NCBI GenBank assembly: GCA_024695565.1
Contig: JAILHX010000066.1
Location: 20,361-84,360 of the forward strand
Reading direction: 5' to 3'
Length of the DNA stretch: 64,000 bases
DNA from: Saccharofermentans sp.
Lineage (GTDB): Bacteria; Bacillota_A; Clostridia; Saccharofermentanales; Saccharofermentanaceae
The stretch's first letter is position 1; each line of letters starts with the position of its first letter. Of this stretch, positions 46,401 through 54,019 are shown piece after piece. Both the position numbers and the translations under genes were made by a program. The notes beneath the pieces were generated by a model. That model ran no database searches and was not told the DNA's origin. It was given only the letters and a program-made list of their open reading frames with translations.

Positions 46401-46518
46401 CATATATCTCCTCATCGCAGGCAGCATTCTCATCGTGATGGCTGCTGTCAACGAATGGGGTAAGCGCCATAACAAAGACGGAAACAAGAAGCGTTTCTTC
46501 CAGGAGTGGACCTGGTAA
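43471..46518 (+). CDS. large polytopic membrane protein with Pro-rich cytoplasmic loop
   Basis: The 1015-aa protein has an N-terminal helix, then a Met/Pro/Ala-rich segment (about 50-130) and then roughly 25 closely spaced helices to the C-terminus. It has no catalytic motif that I can see. The layout resembles the DUF2157/DUF2339 or SCO7613-type membrane proteins, but I cannot assign a family. AAGGAGGATG precedes the ATG at 43471. It has its own promoter and is not part of the uronate operon. Confidence 0.75.
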   Translation: MDKYRYLITAIQLGFVAFVFLILFVIFLIKSIVRGKRIRELENKLREVLRQTNLVQMPVMPGGMPQMMQYPVQPTTAPGLAPIPTPNPAPDPAPAAAASPVQSPAPQIAYAVPAPSWAVPPAAVQSQRAQMPVYTREEKPEKPKREKFFSSINITFGIGVLLLTIVGATFMTGSWSWMTEEIRAMSLVILVFIVYGMSFLAGRILKLQQTGFALYSLASLLGPIVVVGMGTFNLLGPGFSFDYGTGWLVATVASLILLVTSVGGRFLFHEKVQTNIYRCTIYFSLTWLVVFLSGQIGQSVEGIREWSMICLGLALLALAFRIIAVTPLLEDERFFKVYSEVITYIPAGLLSVTALLSDGAVFGATIVESAAMVLLARFAKGRGWVKYLTPLISMEMVVSWIIFADKTGDIYLVTSVLMVIFAVVYAVHKVLKLSTLFSDIGLPVTLSVLPSVMAFEKAPVMGAVASFLALALIIFGLVAEPAIAKIEALPEGIFRKELPVPAKVFMSITGAVFYYLGITQIYLIPEKNVIPANLYFTILALLPAIASVVLRSLWRDDIRIRAAGYTMAAVSVIAGFFSIFSYEDAQDLGTVLCSRIYICAWLLTLAVMVLAVCFIVKPFKEKRLSAGAMFWISVCINALSIGVFLMIDYNSQAVWRIKDIPGSYIPLIRQIAALTFMGLNIACLAAAFFIKRKGQGILAKYAAGLKYFFCGFAMTWFTYSWYLFDSTWTLLIVAAVFAVLLSLLDSEFFAALPVVAGEIAVISELTKLGSDDVTNVVLIMLTVLIAAAGRLIFRKNVITKKSADYLSLTSFVLLFGLKSADYVPMMVLLAAALLVMNLAGRTKIPVRVLLSIFAGFVCLAVITQPFFDLPEVIALEYDIVLLLGTLMLIWKAIKPASDNVLKYIWFTGVALSLVAEGISAAVTGETLDLIVVGVASFGIFIYAFLRRNRLWFILGIVSMVSVAVYLSVAFWSSLVWLIYLLIAGSILIVMAAVNEWGKRHNKDGNKKRFFQEWTW

Positions 46519-46681
46519 AAGAGCACCTTAATTGCTGTCAAACAGGCTGTCCGTAAGCGTTTTATGCGCTGACAGGGCAGCCTGATCTATGAAATAAGAC
46601 ATCTTGTTTACAAACTCTAACAAGATTTACTTATCAGTTTTGCCTTGCTAAAATAAGTTTTGGGGAAAAAGCGAGGTTAAA
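46519..46681 (+). other. intergenic region with a stem-loop
   Basis: CAGGCTG (46543-46549) pairs with CAGCCTG (46578-46584), and an inner AGCG/CGCT stem caps it. There is no T-run, so it is not a clear terminator. No other feature is evident before the TTG start at 46682. Confidence 0.4.
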
Positions 46682-47854
46682 TTGGGTTTTAAAAGCATTA
46701 GGACCATTGCCGTTAAGGCAATAGCGCTTATTTCAGTGACCGTGGTGTGCACGGGCCTTATGAGTGCACATATTAACCCTGCCGCGGTCGTTGCCGATGA
46801 TGATCTCTATAAGACACTCTACGATGTGTTCAGGGACAGGGACGGCGATCCGGATAACTTCATGAGCCAGGAACAGCTCGTTGATTCCATCCTCTACTAT
46901 TGTGACCAGCTCTCAGGAATCGAATACACATACGGTGACCAGGAACACTATCTTGCATGCGACGGATTCGTAAGCCTCGTTCTGCGAATGACGTTCGGAA
47001 CTGTATATAACTTCGAGCGCACGAGGACCAAATACTGGTGCAAATTCGATTACCATGAAGAACATATCTTAGCGTGCAGCTATGTCGATAAATACGAGGT
47101 CTACAGACCGGGCGGAACGTCAGTTACCTGGCTTTACAAGAATTATGTAAACACACTGGTAGAGCCTCTTTTTGACCGCGAATATGTTGAAGGCATGACT
47201 AACGAAGACTGGGCAGAATACCTGGAAGAAGTCGGCGCTCAGCCCGGCGATATAATGTTCTGGGATGACGACAGAGACAAACAGTACTGGACCCACATCA
47301 GCATATATGCAGGAATCGAGGACGGCGTCCCGAAGATGTGGCATGCGTCTTCAGTTAAGGGCTATGTCTGTAAGCAGAGCCTCGAAGAAATCACCTGTGA
47401 TGTTGCTTATCTTGATTATTGTTCGATACTTCCCATGACTGACCATCCGGCAAGAGTAGGGCTTTATGTTACTGATGAAGCTTATGAGAAGGATTTCTCC
47501 TATTCGATCTACAGCGATCCTTCGTGTACTGAGTACCTGGGAAGGATAAGCAGCGTATGTGATCTGTCGGATCAGTCTTATCTCGAAAACATTCTGATCT
47601 ATCCTAACGACGCTCATGATTCATACGACCGTACGATCTATGTAAAGCGTGATATATCGCCATATACGGGTGACAGCGGAGGGTCTGAGGTCTATCAGAT
47701 AATCATAAATGTCACGCCGGATGACGATGAGTACGGCACAATCACTTATTCGGTCTACGGTGCCGCGGATGTCAGGTATTACTGCAGTGCCCAGATAACC
47801 GGGTACAATTATCTTGAAGGAAGTAAAGTCATACCGATTACTGATTACAGATGA
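46682..47854 (+). CDS. secreted NlpC/P60-like cysteine peptidase or amidase
   Basis: The 390-aa protein has a signal peptide (about 1-36). An NlpC/P60-like domain follows with candidate catalytic Cys93 (LACDGFVSLVLR) and His205 (YWTHISIYAG), preceded by AQPGDIMFWDD. The C-terminal 170 residues are beta-rich and unassigned. The start is a TTG with a GAGG site 5 nt upstream; no ATG fits. Peptidoglycan cleavage is the usual role of the family. The divergence from the family core makes the exact substrate uncertain. Confidence 0.75.
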   Translation: MGFKSIRTIAVKAIALISVTVVCTGLMSAHINPAAVVADDDLYKTLYDVFRDRDGDPDNFMSQEQLVDSILYYCDQLSGIEYTYGDQEHYLACDGFVSLVLRMTFGTVYNFERTRTKYWCKFDYHEEHILACSYVDKYEVYRPGGTSVTWLYKNYVNTLVEPLFDREYVEGMTNEDWAEYLEEVGAQPGDIMFWDDDRDKQYWTHISIYAGIEDGVPKMWHASSVKGYVCKQSLEEITCDVAYLDYCSILPMTDHPARVGLYVTDEAYEKDFSYSIYSDPSCTEYLGRISSVCDLSDQSYLENILIYPNDAHDSYDRTIYVKRDISPYTGDSGGSEVYQIIINVTPDDDEYGTITYSVYGAADVRYYCSAQITGYNYLEGSKVIPITDYR

Positions 47855-47865
47855 TTATTTTCGAG

Positions 47866-47894
47866 AGCTGTTCTGGCAAAAGAACAGCTTTTTT
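47866..47894 (+). terminator. intrinsic terminator
   Basis: AGCTGTTCT and AGAACAGCT form a perfect 9-bp stem with a 6-nt loop and a run of six T. Confidence 0.88.
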
Positions 47895-47922
47895 AGCGGA
47901 GTTTTATCACGAGATTGTAATT

Positions 47923-47950
47923 TTGCTATCAAGATTTTTTATAATATAAT
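47923..47950 (+). promoter_or_regulatory. possible promoter of the GH3 gene
   Basis: TTGCTA (47923-47928), a 16-bp spacer and TATAAT (47945-47950). A second overlapping TATAAT starts at 47940. Confidence 0.45.
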
Positions 47951-48013
47951 AATCTGGAATTAATCTGGACAGTAGGTTGGCTAATCTCGGCTGCCGTACG
48001 GAAGGAGCGCTTT

Positions 48014-50587
48014 ATGGATTTTCTCGCTAAGACTACCGATGAGATGACCGCTATGGAAATCAGGCACATGAATACCGTAAAGGAACTTGCGGGCGAGTGT
48101 CTGGTACTCCTCGAGAATGACGGTACGCTGCCTATCAGAACTCCCGGCAGAATAGCGGTTTTCGGCAACGGCGCAAGACATACGGTAAAAGGCGGCGGCG
48201 GATCCGGCGAAGTTAATACGAGAAGCAACGTTAATATCTGTGACGGTCTTGCTGAAGCAGGATTTGAGATCACTTCAACAGGCTGGCTCGACAGATACGA
48301 TGACATCTACAATTCTGAATTAAACGATTACCTTACAGAAGTATACAGACTCTCAAAAGAGCGCAACACAGCTGCAATCAATATAATGTTCGAGAAGGCA
48401 TTCTTTGCTCCTGCAATGCCTGAGGTCACAGAAGAAGATGTAGCAATTGCAGGCGCTGATACAGCGGTTTTCGTTATTTCCAGAGATTCATCCGAAGGCA
48501 GAGACAGAACTCCTGCGAAGGGCGATTACTATCTGACAGACGATGAGGAATCTATCCTTGACTTCGTTATCCATCATTTTGACAAGGTCATCGTGCTGCT
48601 TAATGTCGGCGCGGTCATCGATATGTCCAGACTTAAGCACCGTGCAGGTGTCAGCGCGATCCTTCTTGTAGGACAGGTAGGAAGCTTTACCGGCAACATC
48701 GTTGCAGATGCCATTACGGGTAAGACGAATCCTTCGGGAAAACTCGTTGATACATGGGCTAAAACTTATGAGGATTATCCGTTCGCAACTGATTTCTCAA
48801 GCCAGAACGGCAATACCGACGATGAGTTCTACAAAGAGGGCATCTATGTCGGATACAGATATTTCGATTCATTCGGAATACTTCCTTTGTATCCGTTCGG
48901 ATATGGTAAGTCTTATACGACTTTCTCGCATGAAGTTGTTGATATCATTCAGCAGGGCGCTGAAGTTAAGGTTGCCGTAAGAGTTACCAACACAGGTTCC
49001 GAGTTTGCCGGCAAGCAGGTTATCCAGGCTTACTTCTCAGCACCTGAAGGTGACATCGACAGACCTTATCAGGAACTCTGCGGATATGCCAAGACAGGTC
49101 TTATCGAACCCGGTGACAGCGATACGGTTACGATCGTTATCCCGATCGATGAATTCCGCTGCTACGATGATGAGATCCCTGCAAGTGTTATTCCCAAGGG
49201 CAATTACATTTTGAGGATCGGAACGAGCTCACGCGAGACCAGGATCGAAGCAGTGCTTACGGTTCCCGAGACTGTCGTTAAGGACAAATTCGACAGAATA
49301 TTGGAAGACGATGCCAGATACCTTTTCCAGGATCTTAAGAACCCCGGAACAGGCAAGAATGCCCGTCAGGCACTTGATGCTTCGCAGCTTGATGCATGCA
49401 CGAGACAGCTTACGCTTGATCTCTCACGTGTCAGAAGAAGCATCATCAGATACAGAGGCGTTAATGAGACTCATGTTGATATGAGAAAGGGCGAGGACCT
49501 TACATTGGGTTCTGTCATCGGACGTAATGCCGGTGTAGGTGAATTCGTAGCACAGTTCAAGCTTGAAGAACTTGCTGAACTGGTTGTCGGAAACTACATC
49601 AAGGAAGGCATGGAAGATGAAGAAGTATCTGCAGCAATGCACGTACCCGGTGCCGCTGCCGAGACCACATCAAGATTCGAAGGCAAGAGAAGACTTCCTC
49701 CTCTTGTTCTGGCTGACGGCCCTGCAGGATTAAGACTTCAGCCTCACTTCAAGGCAACCAGGAACGGCGACCTCCTAAAAGGCGGCGAGACATTCGGTCT
49801 CATTACTGAACCGTTCCCGGATGATACACCCGAAGATGCAATAGATTACTACCAGTACTGCACGATGATCCCGGTAGCAACATCACTTGCTTACACATGG
49901 AATCTCGGCCTTATCGAGAAGCTCGGAAGACTCATCGGTGAAGAGATGGAGGAATTCGGAGTTCATCTCTGGCTTGCGCCCGGAATGAATATCCACAGAA
50001 ATCCTTTGTGCGGAAGAAACTTCGAGTATTTCTCGGAAGATCCGCTCGTTACGGGTCTTTGTGCCGCAGCTGAGACCAAGGGCGTTCAGTCTGTTGACGG
50101 CAAGGGTGTAACGATCAAGCATTTTGCCTGCAACAATCAGGAAGATAACAGAATGTTCAGCAACTCTCACGTATCCGTAAGAGCTCTGCGCGACATGTAC
50201 CTCAGGGGATTTGAGACAGCGATCAAGATCGAGCAGCCTTTCTGCGTCATGACGTCTTATAATCTCCTCAACGGAATCCATACAGCAAACAATTACGAGC
50301 TGATCCAGAATGTATTAAGAGACGAATGGGACTACGAAGGTGCAGTAATGAGTGACTGGTTCTCATCCTTCGAAGATGTCGGGTTCTTAGGCTATGACGA
50401 GTCGAAACTCAAGTATCCGCCGGCATTCTCCAGACTCTGTGTATATGCAGGATGCGATATGCAGATGCCCGGATGTGCCAAGAACGCTGAAGACATCGTT
50501 ACCGCTGTTTATAACAACAGACTCACATTAAGTGATGTCCAGTCCGCTGCCATGAACATAATCCGTCTTGCGATCAAGTGCTTGTAA
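48014..50587 (+). CDS. GH3 beta-glycosidase with inverted domain order
   Basis: The 857-aa protein has the GH3 C-terminal alpha/beta domain first (about 20-270, with SSEGRDRTPAKGDYYLTDDE). A fibronectin III-like domain follows (about 280-410), and the catalytic TIM-barrel domain comes last (about 490-850). The catalytic nucleophile is D781 (VMSDWFSS). Substrate-loop motifs GRNFEYFSEDP and KHFACNNQEDNR are intact. This reversed order is known in some rumen GH3 beta-glucosidases such as those of Ruminococcus albus. There is no signal peptide, so it acts on imported oligosaccharides. GGAAGGAG precedes the ATG. Confidence 0.92.
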   Translation: MDFLAKTTDEMTAMEIRHMNTVKELAGECLVLLENDGTLPIRTPGRIAVFGNGARHTVKGGGGSGEVNTRSNVNICDGLAEAGFEITSTGWLDRYDDIYNSELNDYLTEVYRLSKERNTAAINIMFEKAFFAPAMPEVTEEDVAIAGADTAVFVISRDSSEGRDRTPAKGDYYLTDDEESILDFVIHHFDKVIVLLNVGAVIDMSRLKHRAGVSAILLVGQVGSFTGNIVADAITGKTNPSGKLVDTWAKTYEDYPFATDFSSQNGNTDDEFYKEGIYVGYRYFDSFGILPLYPFGYGKSYTTFSHEVVDIIQQGAEVKVAVRVTNTGSEFAGKQVIQAYFSAPEGDIDRPYQELCGYAKTGLIEPGDSDTVTIVIPIDEFRCYDDEIPASVIPKGNYILRIGTSSRETRIEAVLTVPETVVKDKFDRILEDDARYLFQDLKNPGTGKNARQALDASQLDACTRQLTLDLSRVRRSIIRYRGVNETHVDMRKGEDLTLGSVIGRNAGVGEFVAQFKLEELAELVVGNYIKEGMEDEEVSAAMHVPGAAAETTSRFEGKRRLPPLVLADGPAGLRLQPHFKATRNGDLLKGGETFGLITEPFPDDTPEDAIDYYQYCTMIPVATSLAYTWNLGLIEKLGRLIGEEMEEFGVHLWLAPGMNIHRNPLCGRNFEYFSEDPLVTGLCAAAETKGVQSVDGKGVTIKHFACNNQEDNRMFSNSHVSVRALRDMYLRGFETAIKIEQPFCVMTSYNLLNGIHTANNYELIQNVLRDEWDYEGAVMSDWFSSFEDVGFLGYDESKLKYPPAFSRLCVYAGCDMQMPGCAKNAEDIVTAVYNNRLTLSDVQSAAMNIIRLAIKCL

Positions 50588-50599
50588 TACAGGAGTTAA

Positions 50600-51604
50600 A
50601 TGAACGAAGTAACTGATCAGGAAAATAATCCGGTAAATAGCGGATTAGATTTCACTAATATGACGCGCGAAGAAGCTCTGGAATACATGGGGCTTCCTTC
50701 TGATGCGGATATTAAGGAGATAGATGACCGTTTCTGGCAGATGTCCAAGAATTTCAGAGGCAAGGAAGATCCTGAATCCAAGGCAAAGGATGACGAGATA
50801 TCGGCTGTCTATGACATTGCTTCCGGAAGGCGTGACTTCAGGATTAGGGAAGAGCAGGCCAGGGAATCTGAACCCAAGCGTTTTGGCAAGACCAAGTCCG
50901 AGTGGAAAACATATTTCGAGTACACCTGGTACAAGTATCTCTTGGGAGTAGTCATTGCGGCAGCAGTTATCTATCTTGGCGTTACTGTTTTTACCAGCGA
51001 GAAGTCTGCGGTTGCGGTCATAGTTTTCGGACACATGACTTTTGATGACGACTATATGCGTGAAGCTCTGATGGAAGCCGGTGCGGAAAATCCTTTTATC
51101 GGTTCGGCAGACATAGTCGTTCCCAACAACGAAGGATTCAGGTATTCAGATTCTGACAATGCTAAATTCAATGCGATGTTTTACATGGATCCCTGTGTCC
51201 TCATTGCGGATGAAGCAACATATCCGTACTACTTTGGAACTTTTAAGGATCTGTCTCCCCTCTATGATGACATCATGGAAGGTTTGTCTGAAGAGGCAAA
51301 GGCAGGCATCGTTCCTATTTACATGACCGAACAGGAGTCCATGTACTATCAGAACATACTTATCTCTTCGAGTGACTACGACAATTCCGATCTATACGAT
51401 ACGTCACTGTTCTCTGATGAGCCTATCCTTATCGGATTTCAGATAACTGATCCCAAGATTGCGGAAAAGCTCGGCGTTGACTGCATGTGGCATTCGAGAC
51501 AGACGACACTCATAGTCGGTGAATATTCAAAATGCAGAGACGACGGTAAAACGGTATTCGTCATCACTACGATCATCAACAGTGCGTTTGAGGAAGAAGT
51601 TTAA
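50600..51604 (+). CDS. membrane protein with J-domain-like N-terminus
   Basis: The 334-aa protein has an N-terminal helical segment resembling a degenerate J domain (about 20-75: TREEALEYMGLPSDADIKEIDDRFWQMSK), without a clear HPD motif. One helix (about 113-133) and a 200-residue extracytoplasmic domain follow, with a periplasmic-binding-like feel (DAEATYPYYFGTFKDLSPLYD region). It starts 12 bp after the GH3 gene with AGGAG, so it may be co-transcribed. Its stop overlaps the convergent rRNA synthase stop by 3 bp. The function is unknown. Confidence 0.65.
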   Translation: MNEVTDQENNPVNSGLDFTNMTREEALEYMGLPSDADIKEIDDRFWQMSKNFRGKEDPESKAKDDEISAVYDIASGRRDFRIREEQARESEPKRFGKTKSEWKTYFEYTWYKYLLGVVIAAAVIYLGVTVFTSEKSAVAVIVFGHMTFDDDYMREALMEAGAENPFIGSADIVVPNNEGFRYSDSDNAKFNAMFYMDPCVLIADEATYPYYFGTFKDLSPLYDDIMEGLSEEAKAGIVPIYMTEQESMYYQNILISSSDYDNSDLYDTSLFSDEPILIGFQITDPKIAEKLGVDCMWHSRQTTLIVGEYSKCRDDGKTVFVITTIINSAFEEEV

Positions 51605-52338
51605 TTAAGTCCCGTTGCTTTAAGCAGGAGCTTCACTTCGTCTCCGTCAAGAGACCTCAAGGCCCCGCAGCTGTCTAAGTCTTCGCTTATCTTTAGCCCT
51701 GCAAGTCCGATCCTTCGAAGTTCGATGACTTCCTTTTTGAAGTGCGCGAAGATCCTTCTGACCTCATGAGTCTTACCCTCGTGAAGTGTAAGATGCGCTT
51801 TGCTTACGCCTTCGTATTCTTCTATGACTTTAAGATCTGCAGGTGCTATTGATTCGGCAAAGCCTTTGTCACGGATGGTAAATCCGGAAGATACTGTATT
51901 GATCTCTTCCTCCGTCCAAGAGCTGCCCTGATATATAACCAGATATTTCTTGGGGACTTCGTACCTGGGCGACTGGAGGCGGTGGGACAATTCGCCGTCG
52001 TTTGTGATTATGAGGAGCCCCGACGTATGGTAATCAAGACGCCCGACCGGTGAGAGCTTCTTGGATCTTAGATCCTGGGGGATGTAATCTGCGATGCAGG
52101 GAAGACGCTTATCTTCCATAGCCGTCAGAACGCCGTCGGGCTTGTCGAACAGATAGTAGAGTTTGGTCTGGCAGTTTATGGGGCTGCCGTCAACTTCGAT
52201 GGAATCTTCTTCTGATACGTGCATGGAGGCGTCATTAACGATAGCGCCGTTAACACTGACGCTGCCATGTGAGATCTTTGAACGGACCTGGGATCTGGTG
52301 CCTAAGCCGCTGTTTGCGAGTAATCTGTCGAGTCTCAT
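51601..52338 (-). CDS. rRNA pseudouridine synthase, RsuA/RluB family
   Basis: The 245-aa protein has an N-terminal S4 RNA-binding domain (MRLDRLLANSGLGTRSQVRSKI). The RsuA-family catalytic block GRLDYHTSGLLIITNDGEL contains the catalytic Asp. It probably modifies 16S or 23S rRNA. No Shine-Dalgarno site precedes the ATG, and a minus-strand TATAAT (52345-52350) places the transcription start on the ATG, suggesting a leaderless mRNA. Confidence 0.92.
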   Translation of the reverse strand: MRLDRLLANSGLGTRSQVRSKISHGSVSVNGAIVNDASMHVSEEDSIEVDGSPINCQTKLYYLFDKPDGVLTAMEDKRLPCIADYIPQDLRSKKLSPVGRLDYHTSGLLIITNDGELSHRLQSPRYEVPKKYLVIYQGSSWTEEEINTVSSGFTIRDKGFAESIAPADLKVIEEYEGVSKAHLTLHEGKTHEVRRIFAHFKKEVIELRRIGLAGLKISEDLDSCGALRSLDGDEVKLLLKATGLN

Positions 52339-52344
52339 GAGATA

Positions 52345-52350
52345 ATTATA
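52345..52350 (-). promoter_or_regulatory. -10 element of the rRNA synthase gene
   Basis: A consensus TATAAT on the minus strand lies 6 bp before the ATG. The -35 region is poor. A second TATAAT on the plus strand at 52362-52367 may serve the divergent Smr gene. Confidence 0.4.
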
Positions 52351-52387
52351 GCCTATTAGCGTATAATTGTTTTCGAGAGGTCAAAAG

Positions 52388-52726
52388 ATGGAAACTATCA
52401 ATATCGAACAGGGACATCCGACAGTCCAGCAGGCTATGACTAAGCTTCAGAACGGCATTTACCGCGCCAGAGCTACGGGCAAGCCTGTCGCCAAGATAAT
52501 CCACGGCTACGGTTCTTCGGGAACGGGCGGTGCCATTAAGCAGGCGATAGGATTGGAACTGCGTAAATACATAGCACGCGGCATGATCAAGTCTTACTGT
52601 CCGGGTGAAGACTTCGGTCCGTTCTCTGCTGCAGGCAGGGATATGAGCGCCAAACATCCGGAAGTTTCCAGAGACCGTGACTGGGGCCTTCAGAATGACG
52701 GAATAACGGTAGTTATGTTTAAGTGA
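52388..52726 (+). CDS. Smr-domain protein
   Basis: The 112-aa protein is an Smr (MutS2 C-terminal-like) domain. The characteristic KIIHGYGSSGTGGAIKQAI is at about 40-58 and the GPFSAAGRDM stretch follows. Smr domains bind or nick nucleic acids, and stand-alone copies are linked to ribosome-collision or RNA cleavage functions. The start at 52388 has GAGAGG 8 nt upstream. The uracil-DNA glycosylase gene follows after 13 bp. Confidence 0.82.
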   Translation: METINIEQGHPTVQQAMTKLQNGIYRARATGKPVAKIIHGYGSSGTGGAIKQAIGLELRKYIARGMIKSYCPGEDFGPFSAAGRDMSAKHPEVSRDRDWGLQNDGITVVMFK

Positions 52727-52739
52727 TCAAGGGGTTAAT

Positions 52740-53339
52740 ATGGCAGACGAGTTTGATATGAAGTGGGAAGCTTTTGAGTCCAGGTGTAAGGCGTGCAGGA
52801 ACTGCGGCCTCAGGGACGGCGCTAAGAACGTCGTTATCTACAGAGGCAGCAGGAAGGCTCCTCTCATGATCATTGGCGAGGCTCCCGGCGAGAACGAGGA
52901 TATCCAGGGTCTGCCCTTCGTAGGAAGGTCCGGCCAGCTCCTTCAGAACCTCCTGGGCAGCTACGGCTTTACCGGCGAAGACTACCACATCTGCAATATC
53001 GCAAAGTGCAGGCCGCCTCAAAACAGGCGCCCTACTCCTGAAGAGATTCATGCCTGCAAGCCCCTTCTTGCCGAGCAGTTCATGCTCGTAAGACCTAAGG
53101 TCATACTGCTCTGCGGATCCACGGCTTATGAAGGTTTCTTCGGAACCAAGCCCGTAATGCACACCGTAAGAGGTCAGTTTATAGAGAAGAACGGCTATTA
53201 CATCATGACGACTTACCATCCGGCATATGCTTTAAGAAACCCCGCAAACAAGATGCCGATCTATGAAGATATGGGCAAAGTACGCCAGAAACTGACTGAG
53301 ATCGGAGCCATGCCTCCGCTTGAACCGATAAAAGATTAG
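52740..53339 (+). CDS. family 4 uracil-DNA glycosylase
   Basis: The 199-aa iron-sulphur DNA repair enzyme removes uracil from DNA. The active-site blocks GEAPGENEDIQGLPFVGRSG (about 46-65) and TTYHPAYAL are present. Cys16/Cys19, a further Cys in NIAKCRPP and one in HACKPLL are the likely cluster ligands. AAGGGG precedes the ATG. It is probably co-transcribed with the Smr gene. Confidence 0.93.
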   Translation: MADEFDMKWEAFESRCKACRNCGLRDGAKNVVIYRGSRKAPLMIIGEAPGENEDIQGLPFVGRSGQLLQNLLGSYGFTGEDYHICNIAKCRPPQNRRPTPEEIHACKPLLAEQFMLVRPKVILLCGSTAYEGFFGTKPVMHTVRGQFIEKNGYYIMTTYHPAYALRNPANKMPIYEDMGKVRQKLTEIGAMPPLEPIKD

Positions 53340-53349
53340 ATTTCTAATA

Positions 53350-53378
53350 TTGATTTTCGGAAATTGCTTTGCTATAAT
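53350..53378 (+). promoter_or_regulatory. tRNA-Gln promoter
   Basis: TTGATT (53350-53355), a 17-bp spacer and consensus TATAAT (53373-53378), 20 bp before the tRNA. Confidence 0.78.
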
Positions 53379-53398
53379 CACCAAGTTGTAAAAAGCAT

Positions 53399-53472
53399 TG
53401 CCGAATTGTGTAACGGTAGCACACCGGTCTCTGACACCGTTTGTCAAGGTTCGAATCCTTGTTCGGCAGCCA
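53399..53472 (+). tRNA. tRNA-Gln (anticodon CTG)
   Basis: The acceptor stem TGCCGAA/TTCGGCA, a D-arm GTGT/ACAC, an anticodon stem CGGT/ACCG with loop CTCTGAC (anticodon CTG at 53431-53433), a T-arm with GGTTCGAATCC and an encoded CCA (53470-53472) are all visible. It decodes CAG, the codon that is tripled in the leader peptide at 26528-26584. Confidence 0.95.
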
Positions 53473-53476
53473 AATA

Positions 53477-53510
53477 AACCGCGATTGCAGATTAAGCAGT
53501 TGCGGTTTTT
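53477..53510 (+). terminator. terminator of the tRNA gene
   Basis: A 12-bp stem with two wobbles (starting AACCGC, ending GCGGTT) and a 7-nt loop, followed by TTTTTCTTTT. Confidence 0.82.
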
Positions 53511-53591
53511 CTTTTGCCTTCAAATATAATCCTTTTTCAGATCGGTGCTTTGAACGGAGTTTTGGCGGTTAGCGGAGCCGGAACTCGCCAG

Positions 53592-53639
53592 AAACTATGG
53601 TAAAAAGTATGGCTTAGACCATATCTTTTGCCATAGTTT
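53592..53639. repeat. hairpin H1 of the array
   Basis: AAACTATGG and CCATAGTTT form a perfect 9-bp outer stem. An A/T spacer stem continues into an inner TATGG/CCATA stem around the loop CTTAGA. There is one mismatch over 21 pairs. Confidence 0.8.
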
Positions 53640-53659
53640 TCGGGGCTTTGGGCACATTT

Positions 53660-53701
53660 CTATGGTAAAAACTATGGCTTAGGCCATATCTTTTACCATA
53701 G
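53660..53701. repeat. hairpin H2 of the array
   Basis: A near copy of H1. CTATGGTAAAA pairs perfectly with TTTTACCATAG, and an inner TATGG/CCATA stem closes the loop. The T-G wobble of H1 is a T-A pair here, consistent with selection for pairing. Confidence 0.8.
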
Positions 53702-53725
53702 TTTTGTGGGATCTTCAGAAAATTC

Positions 53726-53761
53726 AGTCAAAAGTTCAGTCGTATGACTGAAGTTCTGACT
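53726..53761. repeat. hairpin H3 of the array
   Basis: An inner TTCAGTC/GACTGAA stem with loop GTAT is extended outward by AGTCA/TGACT. The unit TTCAGTC occurs twice in the left arm. Confidence 0.75.
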
Positions 53762-53780
53762 CAAAAAACAGAGACTGTAA

Positions 53781-53826
53781 AAATGCGTTTATGAATGCGT
53801 TTAGTAACGTAATAAAAAACGTATTT
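53781..53826. repeat. hairpin H4 of the array
   Basis: The left arm holds ATGCGTTT twice; the right arm holds AACGTA twice. The outer stem is 10 bp with one G-T wobble, and the inner stem closes the loop TAGT. Confidence 0.72.
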
Positions 53827-53843
53827 TAGCCCGTTTTGAGCGA

Positions 53844-53891
53844 AAAATACGTTTAAAAGTACGTTTGATAACGTATTGAAAAACGCATTTT
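53844..53891. repeat. hairpin H5 of the array
   Basis: AAAATACGTTT against AAACGCATTTT outside (one A-C mismatch) and TACGTT/AACGTA inside around the loop TGAT. Confidence 0.7.
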
Positions 53892-53910
53892 GAGGTGTTT
53901 TGGGGCTGTA

Positions 53911-53954
53911 AATGCGTTTATGAATACGTTTATATACGCATTGAAAAACGTATT
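53911..53954. repeat. hairpin H6 of the array
   Basis: A near copy of H4 with shared upstream sequence (CTGTAAA). AATGCGTTT pairs with AAACGTATT outside, with an inner ATACGT/ACGCAT stem containing a mismatch. Confidence 0.7.
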
Positions 53955-53981
53955 CTTACGTACGGCAGAAAGCATCAAATC

Positions 53982-54019
53982 CCGTTTATTTTTCCGTTTG
54001 CTAACGGAACTTTGAACGG
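53982..54019. repeat. hairpin H7 of the array
   Basis: CCGTT/AACGG outside and TTCCGTT/AACGGAA inside around the loop TGCT, with an unpaired T-rich spacer between. Confidence 0.65.

Noticed and set aside
46543..46584. Terminator of the large membrane protein gene
   Set aside because: The stem is good but no T-run follows, so it is listed only as a structure.
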